Part shown: piece by piece, positions 11,327-22,890 of the stretch | How the letters are laid out: each line of letters begins with the position of its first letter | Position numbering within the stretch: position 1 is the first letter of the stretch | Source of the DNA: Rallus limicola | Taxonomy: Eukaryota; Chordata; Aves; Gruiformes; Rallidae | NCBI GenBank assembly: GCA_022605955.1 | Contig: JAKCOZ010000106.1 | Span: 186,001 to 250,000, forward strand | Direction: 5' to 3' | DNA length: 64,000 nt | Translations under genes and position numbers: made by a program | Notes under the pieces: model-generated | The model's database searches: none | Told to the model about the DNA's origin: nothing | The model's input: the letters and a program-made list of their open reading frames with translations, nothing else

Positions 11327-13900
11327 ATGCCTTTCAGGCCTAGCTTCTTTACTTTGGGAGTTATTGCTGGACGTTTAGCATGTTTTGAATTGCAGTCTGC
11401 TAGGGCCGAGAAAAGCACCGTAGGAGGTTCCAGGCATGTTCCCTCTTTCCAGGCAAAGGAAAAGGCTGAGAGCCAAAGTGACAGGGTCTGCTTGTGTGTC
11501 CTGTTAGGAGGTTTCAGACAAGCTATGCCTTTCAGGCCTAGCTTCTTTACTTTGGGAGTTATTGCTGGACGTTTAGCATGTTTTGAACTGCAGTCTGCTA
11601 GGGCCGAGAAAAGCACCGTAGGAGGTTCCAGGCATGTTCCCTCTTTCCAGGCAAAGGAAAAGGCTGAGAGCCAAAGTGACAGGGGCTGCTCGTGTGTCCT
11701 GTTAGGAGGTTTCAGACAAGCTATGCCTTTCATGCCTAGCTTCTTTACTTTGGGAGTTATTGCTGGACGTTTAGCATGTTTTGAACTGCAGTCTGCTAGG
11801 CCCGAGAAAAGCACCATAGGAGGTTCCAGGCATGTTCCCTCTTTCCAGGCAAAGGAAAAGTCTGAGAGCCAAAGTGACAGGGTCTGCTCGTGTGTCCTGT
11901 TAGGAGGTTTCAGACAAGCTATGCCTTTCAGGCCTAGCTTCTTTACTTTGGGAGTTATTGCTGGACATTTAGCATGTTTTGAACTGCAGTCTGCTAGGGC
12001 CGAGAAAAGCACCGTAGGAGGTTCCAGGCATGTTCCCTCTTTCCAGGCAAAGGAAAAGGCTGAGAGCCAAAGTGACAGGGTCTGCTCGTGTGTCCTGTTA
12101 GGAGGTTTCAGACAAGCTATGCCTTTCAGGCCTAGCTTCTTTACTTTGGGAGTTATTGCTGGACGTTTAGCATGTTTTGAACTGCAGTCTGCTAGGGCCG
12201 AGAAAAGCACCGTAGGAGGTTCCAGGCATGTTCCCTCTTTCCAGGCAAAGGAAAAGGCTGAGAGCCAAAGTGACAGGGTCTGCTCGTGTGTCCTGTTAGG
12301 AGGTTTCAGACAAGCTATGCCTTTCAGGCCTAGCTTCTTTACTTTGGGAGTTATTGCTGGACGTTTAGCATGTTTTGAATTGCAGTCTGCTAGGGCCGAG
12401 AAAAGCACCGTAGGAGGTTCCAGGCATGTTCCCTCTTTCCAGGCAAAGGAAAAGGCTGAGAGCCAAAGTGACAGGGTCTGCTTGTGTGTCCTGTTAGGAG
12501 GTTTCAGACAAGCTATGCCTTTCAGGCCTAGCTTCTTTACTTTGGGAGTTATTGCTGGACGTTTAGCATGTTTTGAACTGCAGTCTGCTAGGGCCGAGAA
12601 AAGCACCGTAGGAGGTTCCAGGCATGTTCCCTCTTTCCAGGCAAAGGAAAAGGCTGAGAGCCAAAGTGACAGGGGCTGCTCGTGTGTCCTGTTAGGAGGT
12701 TTCAGACAAGCTATGCCTTTCATGCCTAGCTTCTTTACTTTGGGAGTTATTGCTGGACGTTTAGCATGTTTTGAACTGCAGTCTGCTAGGCCCGAGAAAA
12801 GCACCATAGGAGGTTCCAGGCATGTTCCCTCTTTCCAGGCAAAGGAAAAGTCTGAGAGCCAAAGTGACAGGGTCTGCTCGTGTGTCCTGTTAGGAGGTTT
12901 CAGACAAGCTATGCCTTTCAGGCCTAGCTTCTTTACTTTGGGAGTTATTGCTGGACATTTAGCATGTTTTGAACTGCAGTCTGCTAGGGCCGAGAAAAGC
13001 ACCGTAGGAGGTTCCAGGCATGTTCCCTCTTTCCAGGCAAAGGAAAAGGCTGAGAGCCAAAGTGACAGGGTCTGCTCGTGTGTCCTGTTAGGAGGTTTCA
13101 GACAAGCTATGCCTTTCAGGCCTAGCTTCTTTACTTTGGGAGTTATTGCTGGACGTTTAGCATGTTTTGAATTGCAGTCTGCTAGGGCCGAGAAAAGCAC
13201 CGTAGGAGGTTCCAGGCATGTTCCCTCTTTCCAGGCAAAGGAAAAGGCTGAGAGCCAAAGTGACAGGGTCTGCTTGTGTGTCCTGTTAGGAGGTTTCAGA
13301 CAAGCTATGCCTTTCAGGCCTAGCTTCTTTACTTTGGGAGTTATTGCTGGACGTTTAGCATGTTTTGAACTGCAGTCTGCTAGGGCCGAGAAAAGCACCG
13401 TAGGAGGTTCCAGGCATGTTCCCTCTTTCCAGGCAAAGGAAAAGGCTGAGAGCCAAAGTGACAGGGGCTGCTCGTGTGTCCTGTTAGGAGGTTTCAGACA
13501 AGCTATGCCTTTCATGCCTAGCTTCTTTACTTTGGGAGTTATTGCTGGACGTTTAGCATGTTTTGAACTGCAGTCTGCTAGGCCCGAGAAAAGCACCATA
13601 GGAGGTTCCAGGCATGTTCCCTCTTTCCAGGCAAAGGAAAAGGCTGAGAGCCAAAGTGACAGGGTCTGCTCGTGTGTCCTGTTAGGAGGTTTCAGACAAG
13701 CTATGCCTTTCAGGCCTAGCTTCTTTACTTTGGGAGTTATTGCTGGACATTTAGCATGTTTTGAACTGCAGTCTGCTAGGGCCGAGAAAAGCACCGTAGG
13801 AGGTTCCAGGCATGTTCCCTCTTTCCAGGCAAAGGAAAAGGCTGAGAGCCAAAGTGACAGGGTCTGCTGGTGTGTCCTGTTAGGAGGTTTCAGACAAGCT
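11327..13900 (+). repeat. Tandem higher-order repeat of 5-, 4- and 4-monomer units
   Basis: Three successive HOR units start at 11327 (990 bp), 12317 (792 bp) and 13109 (792 bp). Each runs in the order: GAATTG plus CTTGTG monomer, GGGGCTGC monomer, CATGCCTAGC plus GGCCCGAG plus ACCATAGG monomer, then GGACATTT monomer. The first unit has one extra ordinary monomer. The third monomer reads AAAAGTCTGAG in the first two units and AAAAGGCTGAG in the last. The last unit also ends in GCTGGTGTG, as in the segment at 3407. Marker positions CATGCC at 11731, 12721 and 13513 give the 990 and 792 bp spacings. Confidence 0.9.
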
Positions 13901-14494
13901 ATGCCTTTCAGGCCTAGCTTCTTTACTTTGGGAGTTATTGCTGGACGTTTAGCATGTTTTGAACTGCAGTCTGCTAGGGCCGAGAAAAGCACCGTAGGAG
14001 GTTCCAGGCATGTTCCCTCTTTCCAGGCAAAGGAAAAGGCTGAGAGCCAAAGTGACAGGTGCTGCTCATGTGTCCTGTTAGGAGGTTTCAGACAAGCTAT
14101 GCCTTTCAGGCCTAGCTTCTTTACTTTGGGAGTTATTGCTGGACGTTTAGCATGTTTTGAACTGCAGTCTGCTAGGGCCGAGAAAAGCACCGTAGGAGGT
14201 TCCAGGCATGTTCCCTCTTTCCAGGCAAAGGAAAAGGCTGAGAGCCAAAGTGACAGGGTCTGCTCGGGTGTCCTGATAGGAGGTTTCAGACAAGCTATGC
14301 CTTTCAGGCCTAGCTTCTTTACTTTGGGAGTTATTGCTGGACGTTTAGCATGTTTTGAACTGCAGTCTGCTAGGGCCGAGAAAAGCACCGTAGGAGGTTC
14401 CAGGCATGTTCCCTCTTTCCAGGCAAAGGAAAAGGCTGAGAGCCAAAGTGACAGGGTCTGCTCGTGTGTCCTGTTAGGAGGTTTCAGACAAGCT

Positions 14495-16672
14495 ATGCCT
14501 TTCAGGCCTAGCTTCTATACTTTGGGAGTTATTGCTGGACGTTTAGCATGTTTTGAACTGCAGTCTGCTAGGGCCGAGAAAAGCACCGTAGGAGGTTCCA
14601 GGCATGTTCCCTCTTTCCAGGCAAAGGAAAAGGCTGAGAGCCAAAGTGACAGGGTCTGCTCGGGTGTCCTGATAGGAGGTTTCAGACAAGCTATGCCTTT
14701 CAGGCCTAGCTTCTTTACTTTGGGAGTTATTGCTGGACGTTTAGCATGTTTTGAACTGCAGTCTGCTAGGGCCGAGAAAAGCACCGTAGGAGGTTCCAGG
14801 CATGTTCCCTCTTTCCAGGCAAAGGAAAAGGCTGAGAGCCAAAGTGACAGGGTCTGCTCGTGTGTCCTGTTAGGAGGTTTCAGACAAGCTATGCCTTTCA
14901 GGCCTAGCTTCTATACTTTGGGAGTTATTGCTGGACGTTTAGCATGTTTTGAACTGCAGTCTGCTAGGGCCGAGAAAAGCACCGTAGGAGGTTCCAGGCA
15001 TGTTCCCTCTTTCCAGGCAAAGGAAAAGGCTGAGAGCCAAAGTGACAGGGTCTGCTCGTGTGTCCTGTTAGGAGGTTTCAGACAAGCTATGCCTTTCAGG
15101 CCTAGCTTCTTTACTTTGGGAGTTATTGCTGGACGTTTAGCATGTTTTGAACTGCAGTCTGCTAGGGCCGAGAAAAGCACCATAGGAGGTTCCAGGCATG
15201 TTCCCTCTTTCCAGGCAAAGGAAAAGGCTGAGAGCCAAAGTGACAGGGTCTTCTCGGGTGTCCTGATAGGAGGTTTCAGACAAGCTATGCCTTTCAGGCC
15301 TAGCTTCTTTACTTTGGGAGTTATTGCTGGACGTTTAGCATGTTTTGAACTACAGTCTGCTAGGGCCGAGAAAAGCACCGTAGGAGGTTCCAGGCATGTT
15401 CCCTCTTTCCAGGCAAAGGAAAAGGCTGAGAGCCAAAGTGACAGGGTCTGCTCGTGTGTCCTGTTAGGAGGTTTCAGACAAGCTATGCCTTTCAGGCCTA
15501 GCTTCTATACTTTGGGAGTTATTGCTGGACGTTTAGCATGTTTTGAACTGCAGTCTGCTAGGGCCGAGAAAAGCACCGTAGGAGGTTCCAGGCATGTTCC
15601 CTCTTTCCAGGCAAAGGAAAAGGCTGAGAGCCAAAGTGACAGGGTCTGCTCGTGTGTCCTGTTAGGAGGTTTCAGACAAGCTATGCCTTTCAGGCCTAGC
15701 TTCTTTACTTTGGGAGTTATTGCTGGACGTTTAGCATGTTTTGATCTGCAGTCTGCTAGGGCCGAGAAAAGCACCGTAGGAGGTTCCAGGCATGTTCCCT
15801 CTTTCCAGGCAAAGGAAAAGGCTGAGAGCCAAAGTGACAGGGTCTGCTCGTGTGTCCTGTTAGGAGGTTTCAGACAAGCTATGCCTTTCAGGCCTAGCTT
15901 CTTTACTTTGGGAGTTATTGCTGGACGTTTAGCATGTTTTGAACTGCAGTCTGCTAGGGCCGAGAAAAGCACCGTAGGAGGTTCCAGGCATGTTCCCTCT
16001 TTCCAGGCAAAGGAAAAGGCTGAGAGCCAAAGTGACAGGGTCTGCTCGTGTGTCCTGTTAGGAGGTTTCAGACAAGCTATGCCTTTCAGGCCTAGCTTCT
16101 TTACTTTGGGAGTTATTGCTGGACGTTTAGCATGTTTTGAACTGCAGTCTGCTAGGGCCGAGAAAAGCACCGTAGGAGGTTCCAGGCATGTTCCCTCTTT
16201 CCAGGCAAAGGAAAAGGCTGAGAGCCAAAGTGACAGGGTCTGCCCGGGTGTCCTGTTAGGAGGTTTCAGACAAGCTATGCCTTTCAGGCCTAGCTTCTTT
16301 ACTTTGGGAGTTATTGCTGGACGTTTAGCATGTTTTGAACTGCAGTCTGCTAGGGCCGAGAAAAGCACCGTAGGAGGTTCCAGGCATGTTCCCTCTTTCC
16401 AGGCAAAGGAAAAGGCTGAGAGCCAAAGTGACAGGGTCTGCTCGTGTGTCCTGTTAGGAGGTTTCAGACAAGCTATGCCTTTCAGGCCTAGCTTCTATAC
16501 TTTGGGAGTTATTGCTGGACGTTTAGCATGTTTTGAACTGCAGTCTGCTAGGGCCGAGAAAAGCACCGTAGGAGGTTCCAGGCATGTTCCCTCTTTCCAG
16601 GCAAAGGAAAAGGCTGAGAGCCAAAGTGACAGGGTCTGCTCGTGTGTCCTGTTAGGAGGTTTCAGACAAGCA
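14495..16672 (+). repeat. Run with recurrent TCTATAC monomers
   Basis: Monomers beginning with the T-to-A variant TCTATAC occur at 14495, 14891, 15485 and 16475, spaced 2, 3 and 5 monomers apart. Most intervening copies are consensus or CTCGGGTGTCCTGATAGG variants. This is a local short-period HOR that differs from the 4-5-monomer HOR just before it. The final TCTATAC monomer and its successor (with TGCCCGGGTG) recur at 18502-18897, just before the next palindromic junction. Confidence 0.8.
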
Positions 16673-16842
16673 ATGCCTTTCAGGCCTAGCTTCTTTACTT
16701 TGGGAGTTATTGCTGGACGTTTAGCATGTTTTGAACTGCAGTCTGCTAGGGCCGAGAAAAGCACCGTAGGAGGTTCCAGGCATGTTCCCTCTTTCCAGGC
16801 AAAGGAAAAGGCTGAGAGCCAAAGTGACAGGGTCTGCCCGGG

Positions 16843-16913
16843 TGTCCTGTTAGGAGGTTTCAGACAAGCTATGCCTTTCAGGCCTAGCTTGTCTGAAACC
16901 TCCTAAAAGGACA
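16843..16913. repeat. Type A palindromic junction 1
   Basis: Left arm 16843-16870, 15-nt loop 16871-16885, inverted right arm 16886-16913; 27 of 28 arm bases pair. The mismatch is GTTAGG against CCTAAAAGG. The monomer phase is displaced by 47 bp and the next monomer starts at 16918 with CATGCC. In the plus-strand frame the junction gives an immediate stop. Confidence 0.95.
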
Positions 16914-18912
16914 AGCTATGCCTTTCATGCCTAGCTTCTTTACTTTGGGAGTTATTGCTGGACGTTTAGCATGTTTTGAACTGCAGTCTGCTAGGGCCGA
17001 GAAAAGCACCGTAGGAGGTTCCAGGCATGTTCCCTCTTTCCAGGCAAAGGAAAAGGCTGAGAGCCAAAGTGACAGGGTCTGCTCGGGTGTCCTGTTAGGA
17101 GGTTTCAGACAAGCTATGCCTTTCAGGCCTAGCTTCTTTACTTTGGGAGTTATTGCTGGACGTTTAGCATGTTTTGAGCTGCAGTCTGCTAGGGCCGAGA
17201 AAAGCACCGTAGTAGGTTCCAGGCATGTTCCCTCTTTCCAAGCAAAGGAAAAAGCTGAGAGCCAAAGTGAAAGGGTTTGCTCGTGTGTCCTGTTAGGAGG
17301 TTTCAGACAAGCTATGCCTTTCAGGCCTAGCTTCTTTACTTTGGGAGTTATTGCTGGACGTTTAGCATGTTTTGAATTGCAGTCTGCTAGGGCCGAGAAA
17401 AGCACCGTAGGAGGTTCCAGGCATGTTCCCTCTTTCCAGGCAAAGGAAAAGGCTGAGAGCCAAAGTGACAGGGTCTGCTCGTGTGTCCTGTTAGGAGGTT
17501 TCAGACAAGCTATGCCTTTCAGGCCTAGCTTCTTTACTTTGGGAGTTATTGCTGGACGTTTAGCATGTTTTGAACTGCAGTCTGCTAGGGCCGAGAAAAG
17601 CACCGTAGGAGGTTCCAGGCATGTTCCCTCTTTCCAGGCAAAGGAAAAGGCTGAGAACCAAAGTGACAGGGGCTGCTCGTGTGTCATGTTAGGAGGTTTC
17701 AGACAAGCTATGCCTTTCAGGCCTAGCTTCTTTACTTTGGGAGTTATTGCTGGACGTTTAGCATGTTTTGAACTGCAGTCTGCTAGGGCCGAGAAAAGCA
17801 CCGTAGGAGGTTCCAGGCATGTTCCCTCTTTCCAGGCAAAGGAAAAGGCTGAGAGCCAAAGTGACAGGGTCTGCTCGTGTGTCCTGTTAGGAGGTTTCAG
17901 ACAAGCTATGCCTTTCAGGCCTAGCTTCTTTACTTTGGGAGTTATTGCTGGACGTTTAGCATGTTTTGAACTGCAGTCTGCTAGGGCCGAGAAAAGCACC
18001 GTAGGAGGTTCCAGGCATGTTCCCTCTTTCCAGGCAAAGGAAAAGGCTGAGAGCCAAAGTGACAGGGTCTGCTCGTGTGTCCTGTTAGGAGGTTTCAGAC
18101 AAGCTATGCCTTTCAGGCCTAGCTTCTTTACTTTGGGAGTTATTGCTGGACGTTTAGCATGTTTTGAACTGCAGTCTGCTAGGGCCGAGAAAAGCACCGT
18201 AGGAGGTTCCAGGCATGTTCCCTCTTTCCAGGCAAAGGAAAAGGCTGAGAGCCAAAGTGACAGGGTCTGCTCGTGTGTCCTGTTAGGAGGTTTCAGACAA
18301 GCTATGCCTTTCAGGCCTAGCTTCTTTACTTTGGGAGTTATTGCTGGACGTTTAGCATGTTTTGAACTGCAGTCTGCTAGGGCCGAGAAAAGCACCGTAG
18401 GAGGTTCCAGGCATGTTCCCTCTTTCCAGGCAAAGGAAAAGGCTGAGAGCCAAAGTGACAGGGTCTGCTCGTGTGTCCTGTTAGGAGGTTTCAGACAAGC
18501 TATGCCTTTCAGGCCTAGCTTCTATACTTTGGGAGTTATTGCTGGACGTTTAGCATGTTTTGAACTGCAGTCTGCTAGGGCCGAGAAAAGCACCGTAGGA
18601 GGTTCCAGGCATGTTCCCTCTTTCCAGGCAAAGGAAAAGGCTGAGAGCCAAAGTGACAGGGTCTGCTCGTGTGTCCTGTTAGGAGGTTTCAGACAAGCTA
18701 TGCCTTTCAGGCCTAGCTTCTTTACTTTGGGAGTTATTGCTGGACGTTTAGCATGTTTTGAACTGCAGTCTGCTAGGGCCGAGAAAAGCACCGTAGGAGG
18801 TTCCAGGCATGTTCCCTCTTTCCAGGCAAAGGAAAAGGCTGAGAGCCAAAGTGACAGGGTCTGCCCGGGTGTCCTGTTAGGAGGTTTCAGACAAGCTATG
18901 CCTTTCAGGCCT
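16886..18912 (+). repeat. 2027-bp cassette (10 monomers plus junction), copy 1
   Basis: This is the interval between the first two palindromic junctions: 10 monomers plus 47 bp. Its second monomer (17116) is the first diverged CCAAGCAAA copy, here also with GTAGTAGG. A later monomer carries GAGAACC with GTGTCATGTT. It ends in a TCTATAC monomer and a TGCCCGGGTG monomer, exactly as the DNA before 16886 does, so the repeat unit extends across the junction. The following cassette repeats the same order with one monomer inserted near its start. Confidence 0.9.
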
Positions 18913-18940
18913 AGCTTGTCTGAAACCTCCTAAAAGGACA
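18870..18940. repeat. Type A palindromic junction 2
   Basis: Arms 18870-18897 and 18913-18940 around loop 18898-18912; 27 of 28 bases pair, with the same CCTAAAAGG mismatch as junction 1. It lies exactly 2027 bp from junction 1, and the flanks match on both sides, so it is a duplicate of it. Confidence 0.95.
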
Positions 18941-20543
18941 AGCTATGCCTTTCATGCCTAGCTTCTTTACTTTGGGAGTTATTGCTGGACGTTTAGCATG
19001 TTTTGAACTGCAGTCTGCTAGGGCCGAGAAAAGCACCGTAGGAGGTTCCAGGCATGTTCCCTCTTTCCAGGCAAAGGAAAAGGCTGAGAGCCAAAGTGAC
19101 AGGGTCTGCTCGGGTGTCCTGTTAGGAGGTTTCAGACAAGCTATGCCTTTCAGGCCTAGCTTCTTTACTTTGGGAGTTATTGCTGGACGTTTAGCATGTT
19201 TTGAACTGCAGTCTGCTAGGGCCGAGAAAAGCACCGTAGGAGGTTCCAGGCATGTTCCCTCTTTCCAGGCAAAGGAAAAGGCTGAGAGCCAAAGTGACAG
19301 GGTCTGCTCGGGTGTCCTGTTAGGAGGTTTCAGACAAGCTATGCCTTTCAGGCCTAGCTTCTTTACTTTGGGAGTTATTGCTGGACGTTTAGCATGTTTT
19401 GAGCTGCAGTCTGCTAGGGCCGAGAAAAGCACCGTAGTAGGTTCCAGGCATGTTCCCTCTTTCCAAGCAAAGGAAAAAGCTGAGAGCCAAAGTGAAAGGG
19501 TTTGCTCGTGTGTCCTGTTAGGAGGTTTCAGACAAGCTATGCCTTTCAGGCCTAGCTTCTTTACTTTGGGAGTTATTGCTGGACGTTTAGCATGTTTTGA
19601 ATTGCAGTCTGCTAGGGCCGAGAAAAGCACCGTAGGAGGTTCCAGGCATGTTCCCTCTTTCCAGGCAAAGGAAAAGGCTGAGAGCCAAAGTGACAGGGTC
19701 TGCTCGTGTGTCCTGTTAGGAGGTTTCAGACAAGCTATGCCTTTCAGGCCTAGCTTCTTTACTTTGGGAGTTATTGCTGGACGTTTAGCATGTTTTGAAC
19801 TGCAGTCTGCTAGGGCCGAGAAAAGCACCGTAGGAGGTTCCAGGCATGTTCCCTCTTTCCAGGCAAAGGAAAAGGCTGAGAACCAAAGTGACAGGGGCTG
19901 CTCGTGTGTCATGTTAGGAGGTTTCAGACAAGCTATGCCTTTCAGGCCTAGCTTCTTTACTTTGGGAGTTATTGCTGGACGTTTAGCATGTTTTGAACTG
20001 CAGTCTGCTAGGGCCGAGAAAAGCACCGTAGGAGGTTCCAGGCATGTTCCCTCTTTCCAGGCAAAGGAAAAGGCTGAGAGCCAAAGTGACAGGGTCTGCT
20101 CGTGTGTCCTGTTAGGAGGTTTCAGACAAGCTATGCCTTTCAGGCCTAGCTTCTTTACTTTGGGAGTTATTGCTGGACGTTTAGCATGTTTTGAACTGCA
20201 GTCTGCTAGGGCCGAGAAAAGCACCGTAGGAGGTTCCAGGCATGTTCCCTCTTTCCAGGCAAAGGAAAAGGCTGAGAGCCAAAGTGACAGGGTCTGCTCG
20301 TGTGTCCTGTTAGGAGGTTTCAGACAAGCTATGCCTTTCAGGCCTAGCTTCTTTACTTTGGGAGTTATTGCTGGACGTTTAGCATGTTTTGAACTGCAGT
20401 CTGCTAGGGCCGAGAAAAGCACCGTAGGAGGTTCCAGGCATGTTCCCTCTTTCCAGGCAAAGGAAAAGGCTGAGAGCCAAAGTGACAGGGTCTGCTCGTG
20501 TGTCCTGTTAGGAGGTTTCAGACAAGCTATGCCTTTCAGGCCT
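18913..20543 (+). repeat. 1631-bp cassette (8 monomers plus junction), copy 2
   Basis: This repeats the marker order of the 16886 cassette (CTCGGGTG monomer, diverged CCAAGCAAA monomer with GTAGTAGG, then GAGAACC/GTGTCATGTT monomer). It has one extra CTCGGGTG monomer near the start and lacks the last monomers before the junction. This fits unequal exchange by whole monomers. Confidence 0.88.
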
Positions 20544-20571
20544 AGCTTGTCTGAAACCTCCTAACAGGACA
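20501..20571. repeat. Type A palindromic junction 3, perfect arms
   Basis: Arms 20501-20528 and 20544-20571 pair over all 28 bases around the 15-nt loop 20529-20543. The right arm carries CCTAACAGG. It opens the palindrome-dense zone. Confidence 0.95.
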
Positions 20572-21480
20572 AGCTATGCCTTTCATGCCTAGCTTCTTTA
20601 CTTTGGGAGTTATTGCTGGACGTTTAGCATGTTTTGAACTACAGTCTGCTAGGGCCGAGAAAAGCACCGTAGGAGGTTCCAGGCATGTTCCCTCTTTCCA
20701 GGCAAAGGAAAAGGCTGAGAGCCAAAGTGACAGGTGCTGCTCATGTGTCCTGTTAGGAGGTTTCAGACAAGCTATGCCTTTCAGGCCTAGCTTCTTTACT
20801 TTGGGAGTTATTGCTGGACGTTTAGCATGTTTTGAATTGCAGTCTGCTAGGGCCGAGAAAAGCACCGTAGGAGGTTCCAGGCATGTTCCCTCTTTCCAGG
20901 CAAAGGAAAAGGCTGAGAGCCAAAGTGACAGGGTCTGCTCGGGTGTCCTGATAGGAGCTTTCAGACAAGCTATGCCTTTCAGGCCTAGCTTGTCTGAAAC
21001 CTCCTAACAGGACAAGCTATGCCTTTCATGCCTAGCTTCTTTACTTTGGGAGTTATTGCTGGACGTTTAGCATGTTTTGAACTGCAGTCTTCTAGGGCCG
21101 AGAAAAGCACCGTAGGAGGTTCCAGGCATGTTCCCTCTTTCCAGGCAAAGGAAAAGGCTGAGAACCAAAGTGACAGGGGCTGCTCGTGTGTCATGTTAGG
21201 AGGTTTCAGACAAGCTATGCCTTTCAGGCCTAGCTTCTTTACTTTGGGAGTTATTGCTGGACGTTTAGCATGTTTTGAACTGCAGTCTGCTAGGGCCGAG
21301 AAAAGCACCGTAGGAGGTTCCAGGCATGTTCCCTCTTTCCAGGCAAAGGAAAAGGCTGAGAGCCAAAGTGACAGGGTCTGCTCGTGTGTCCTGTTAGGAG
21401 GTTTCAGACAAGCTATGCCTTTCAGGCCTAGCTTCTTTACTTTGGGAGTTATTGCTGGACGTTTAGCATGTTTTGAGCTG
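20544..21480 (+). repeat. Two-cassette block, copy 1 (offset 3007 bp)
   Basis: This block matches 23551-24487 with an offset of 3007 bp. Shared markers in order are GAACTACAG, GGTGCTGCTCATG, GAATTG, GATAGGAGC at the next junction, then CAGTCTTCTAGG and GAGAACC. Differences are few, for example CTCGGGTG here against CTCGTGTG there. Confidence 0.85.
20944..21014. repeat. Type A palindromic junction 4
   Basis: Arms 20944-20971 and 20987-21014 around loop 20972-20986; 26 of 28 pair. Left-arm variants GATAGG and GGAGC cause the two mismatches; the same pair recurs at junction 9. Confidence 0.94.
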
Positions 21481-21980
21481 CAGTCTGCTAGGGCCGAGAA
21501 AAGAACCGTAGGAGGTTCCAGGCATGTTCCCTCTTTCCAGGCAAAGGAAAAGGCTGAGAGCCAAAGTGACAGGGGCTGCTCGTGTGTCCTGTTAGGAGGT
21601 TTCAGACAAGCTATGCCTTTCAGGCCTAGCTTCTTTACTTTGGGAGTTATTGCTGGACGTTTAGCATGTTTTGAACTGCAGTCTGCTAGGGCCGAGAAAA
21701 GCACCGTAGGAGGTTCCAGGCATGTTCCCTCTTTCCAGGCAAAGGAAAAGGCTGAGAGCCAAAGTGACAGGGTCTGCTCGTGTGTCCTGTTAGGAGGTTT
21801 CAGACAAGCTATGCCTTTCAGGCCTAGCTTCTTTACTTTGGGAGTTATTGCTGGACGTTTAGCATGTTTTGAATTGCAGTCTGCTAGGGCCGAGAAAAGC
21901 ACAGTAGGAGGTTCCAGGCATGTTCCCTCTTTCCAGGCAAAGGAAAAGGCTGAGAGCCAAAGTGACAGGGTCTGCTCGTG

Positions 21981-22051
21981 TGTCCTGTTAGGAGCTTTCA
22001 GACAAGCTATGCCTTTCAGGCCTAGCTTGTCTGAAACCTCCTAACAGGACA
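21981..22051. repeat. Type A palindromic junction 5
   Basis: Arms 21981-22008 and 22024-22051, loop 22009-22023; 27 of 28 pair, with GGAGCTTTC in the left arm. It closes a five-monomer cassette of 1037 bp. Confidence 0.94.
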
Positions 22052-22862
22052 AGCTATGCCTTTCATGCCTAGCTTCTTTACTTTGGGAGTTATTGCTGGA
22101 CATTTAGCATGTTTTGAACTGCAGTCTGCTAGGGCCGAGAAAAGCACCGTAGGAGGTTCCAGGCATGTTCCCTCTTTCCAGGCAAAGGAAAAGGCTGAGA
22201 ACCAAAGTGACAGGGGCTGCTCGTGTGTCATGTTAGGAGGTTTCAGACAAGCTATGCCTTTCAGGCCTAGCTTCTTTACTTTGGGAGTTATTGCTGGACG
22301 TTTAGCATGTTTTGAACTGCAGTCTGCTAGGGCCGAGAAAAGCACCGTAGGAGGTTCCAGGCATGTTCCCTCTTTCCAGGCAAAGGAAAAGGCTGAGAGC
22401 CAAAGTGACAGGGTCTGCTCGTGTGTCCTGTTAGGAGGTTTCAGACAAGCTATGCCTTTCAGGCCTAGCTTCTTTACTTTGGGAGTTATTGCTGGACGTT
22501 TAGCATGTTTTGAACTGCAGTCTGCTAGGGCCGAGAAAAGCACCGTAGGAGGTTCCAGGCATGTTCCCTCTTTCCAGGCAAAGGAAAAGGCTGAGAGCCA
22601 AAGTGACAGGGGCTGCTCGTGTGTCCTGTTAGGAGGTTTCAGACAAGCTATGCCTTTCAGGCCTAGCTTCTTTAATTTGGGAGTTATTGCTGGACGTTTA
22701 GCATGTTTTGAACTGCAGTCTGCTAGGGCCGAGAAAAGAACCGTAGGAGGTTCCAGGCATGTTCCCTCTTTCCAGGCAAAGGAAAAGGCTGAGAGCCAAA
22801 GTGACAGGGTCTGCTCGTGTGTCCTGTTAGGAGCTTTCAGACAAGCTATGCCTTTCAGGCCT
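22024..22862 (+). repeat. 839-bp four-monomer cassette, copy 1
   Basis: Four monomers plus junction. The first has GGACATTT and GAGAACC with GTGTCATGTT; the fourth has TTTAATTTGGG and AAAAGAACCG. The same order is found at 24736-25574 (offset 2712 bp). Differences include ACCATAGG in the second monomer of the later copy. Confidence 0.9.
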
Positions 22863-22890
22863 AGCTTGTCTGAAACCTCCTAACAGGACA
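22820..22890. repeat. Type A palindromic junction 6
   Basis: Arms 22820-22847 and 22863-22890, loop 22848-22862; 27 of 28 pair (GGAGCTTTC variant). It starts a one-monomer cassette. Confidence 0.94.

Larger units (their letters stand above)
1..16842 (+). repeat. Indel-free tandem domain, 85 monomers
   Basis: From 41 to 16870 there are exactly 85 consecutive 198-bp units (41 + 85 x 198 = 16871) with no insertion or deletion; the last 28 bp also serve as the left arm of the first palindrome. Variation is by substitution only. The diverged CCAAGCAAA monomer variant that recurs after 17.1 kb is absent, and so are palindromic junctions. This domain therefore looks like a separate homogenised block. 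It contains three micro-inverted monomers, at 2021, 7961 and 10535, separated by 30 and 13 whole monomers. Because 198 is divisible by 3 and the consensus has no stop in one frame, the whole domain is open in one plus-strand frame. Confidence 0.93.

Noticed and set aside
41..16906. A giant protein-coding gene of 85 tandem 66-residue repeats
   Set aside because: The frame is open only because the period is a multiple of three. The opposite strand is open too, variants are often non-synonymous, and the frame is broken repeatedly downstream. No known domain or unique terminus is visible.
16843..16913. Rho-independent terminator or transposon terminal inverted repeats at the palindromic junctions
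   Set aside because: There is no U-tract after the stem and no bacterial gene context. The arms are copies of the adjacent monomer sequence, with no element body or target-site duplication.
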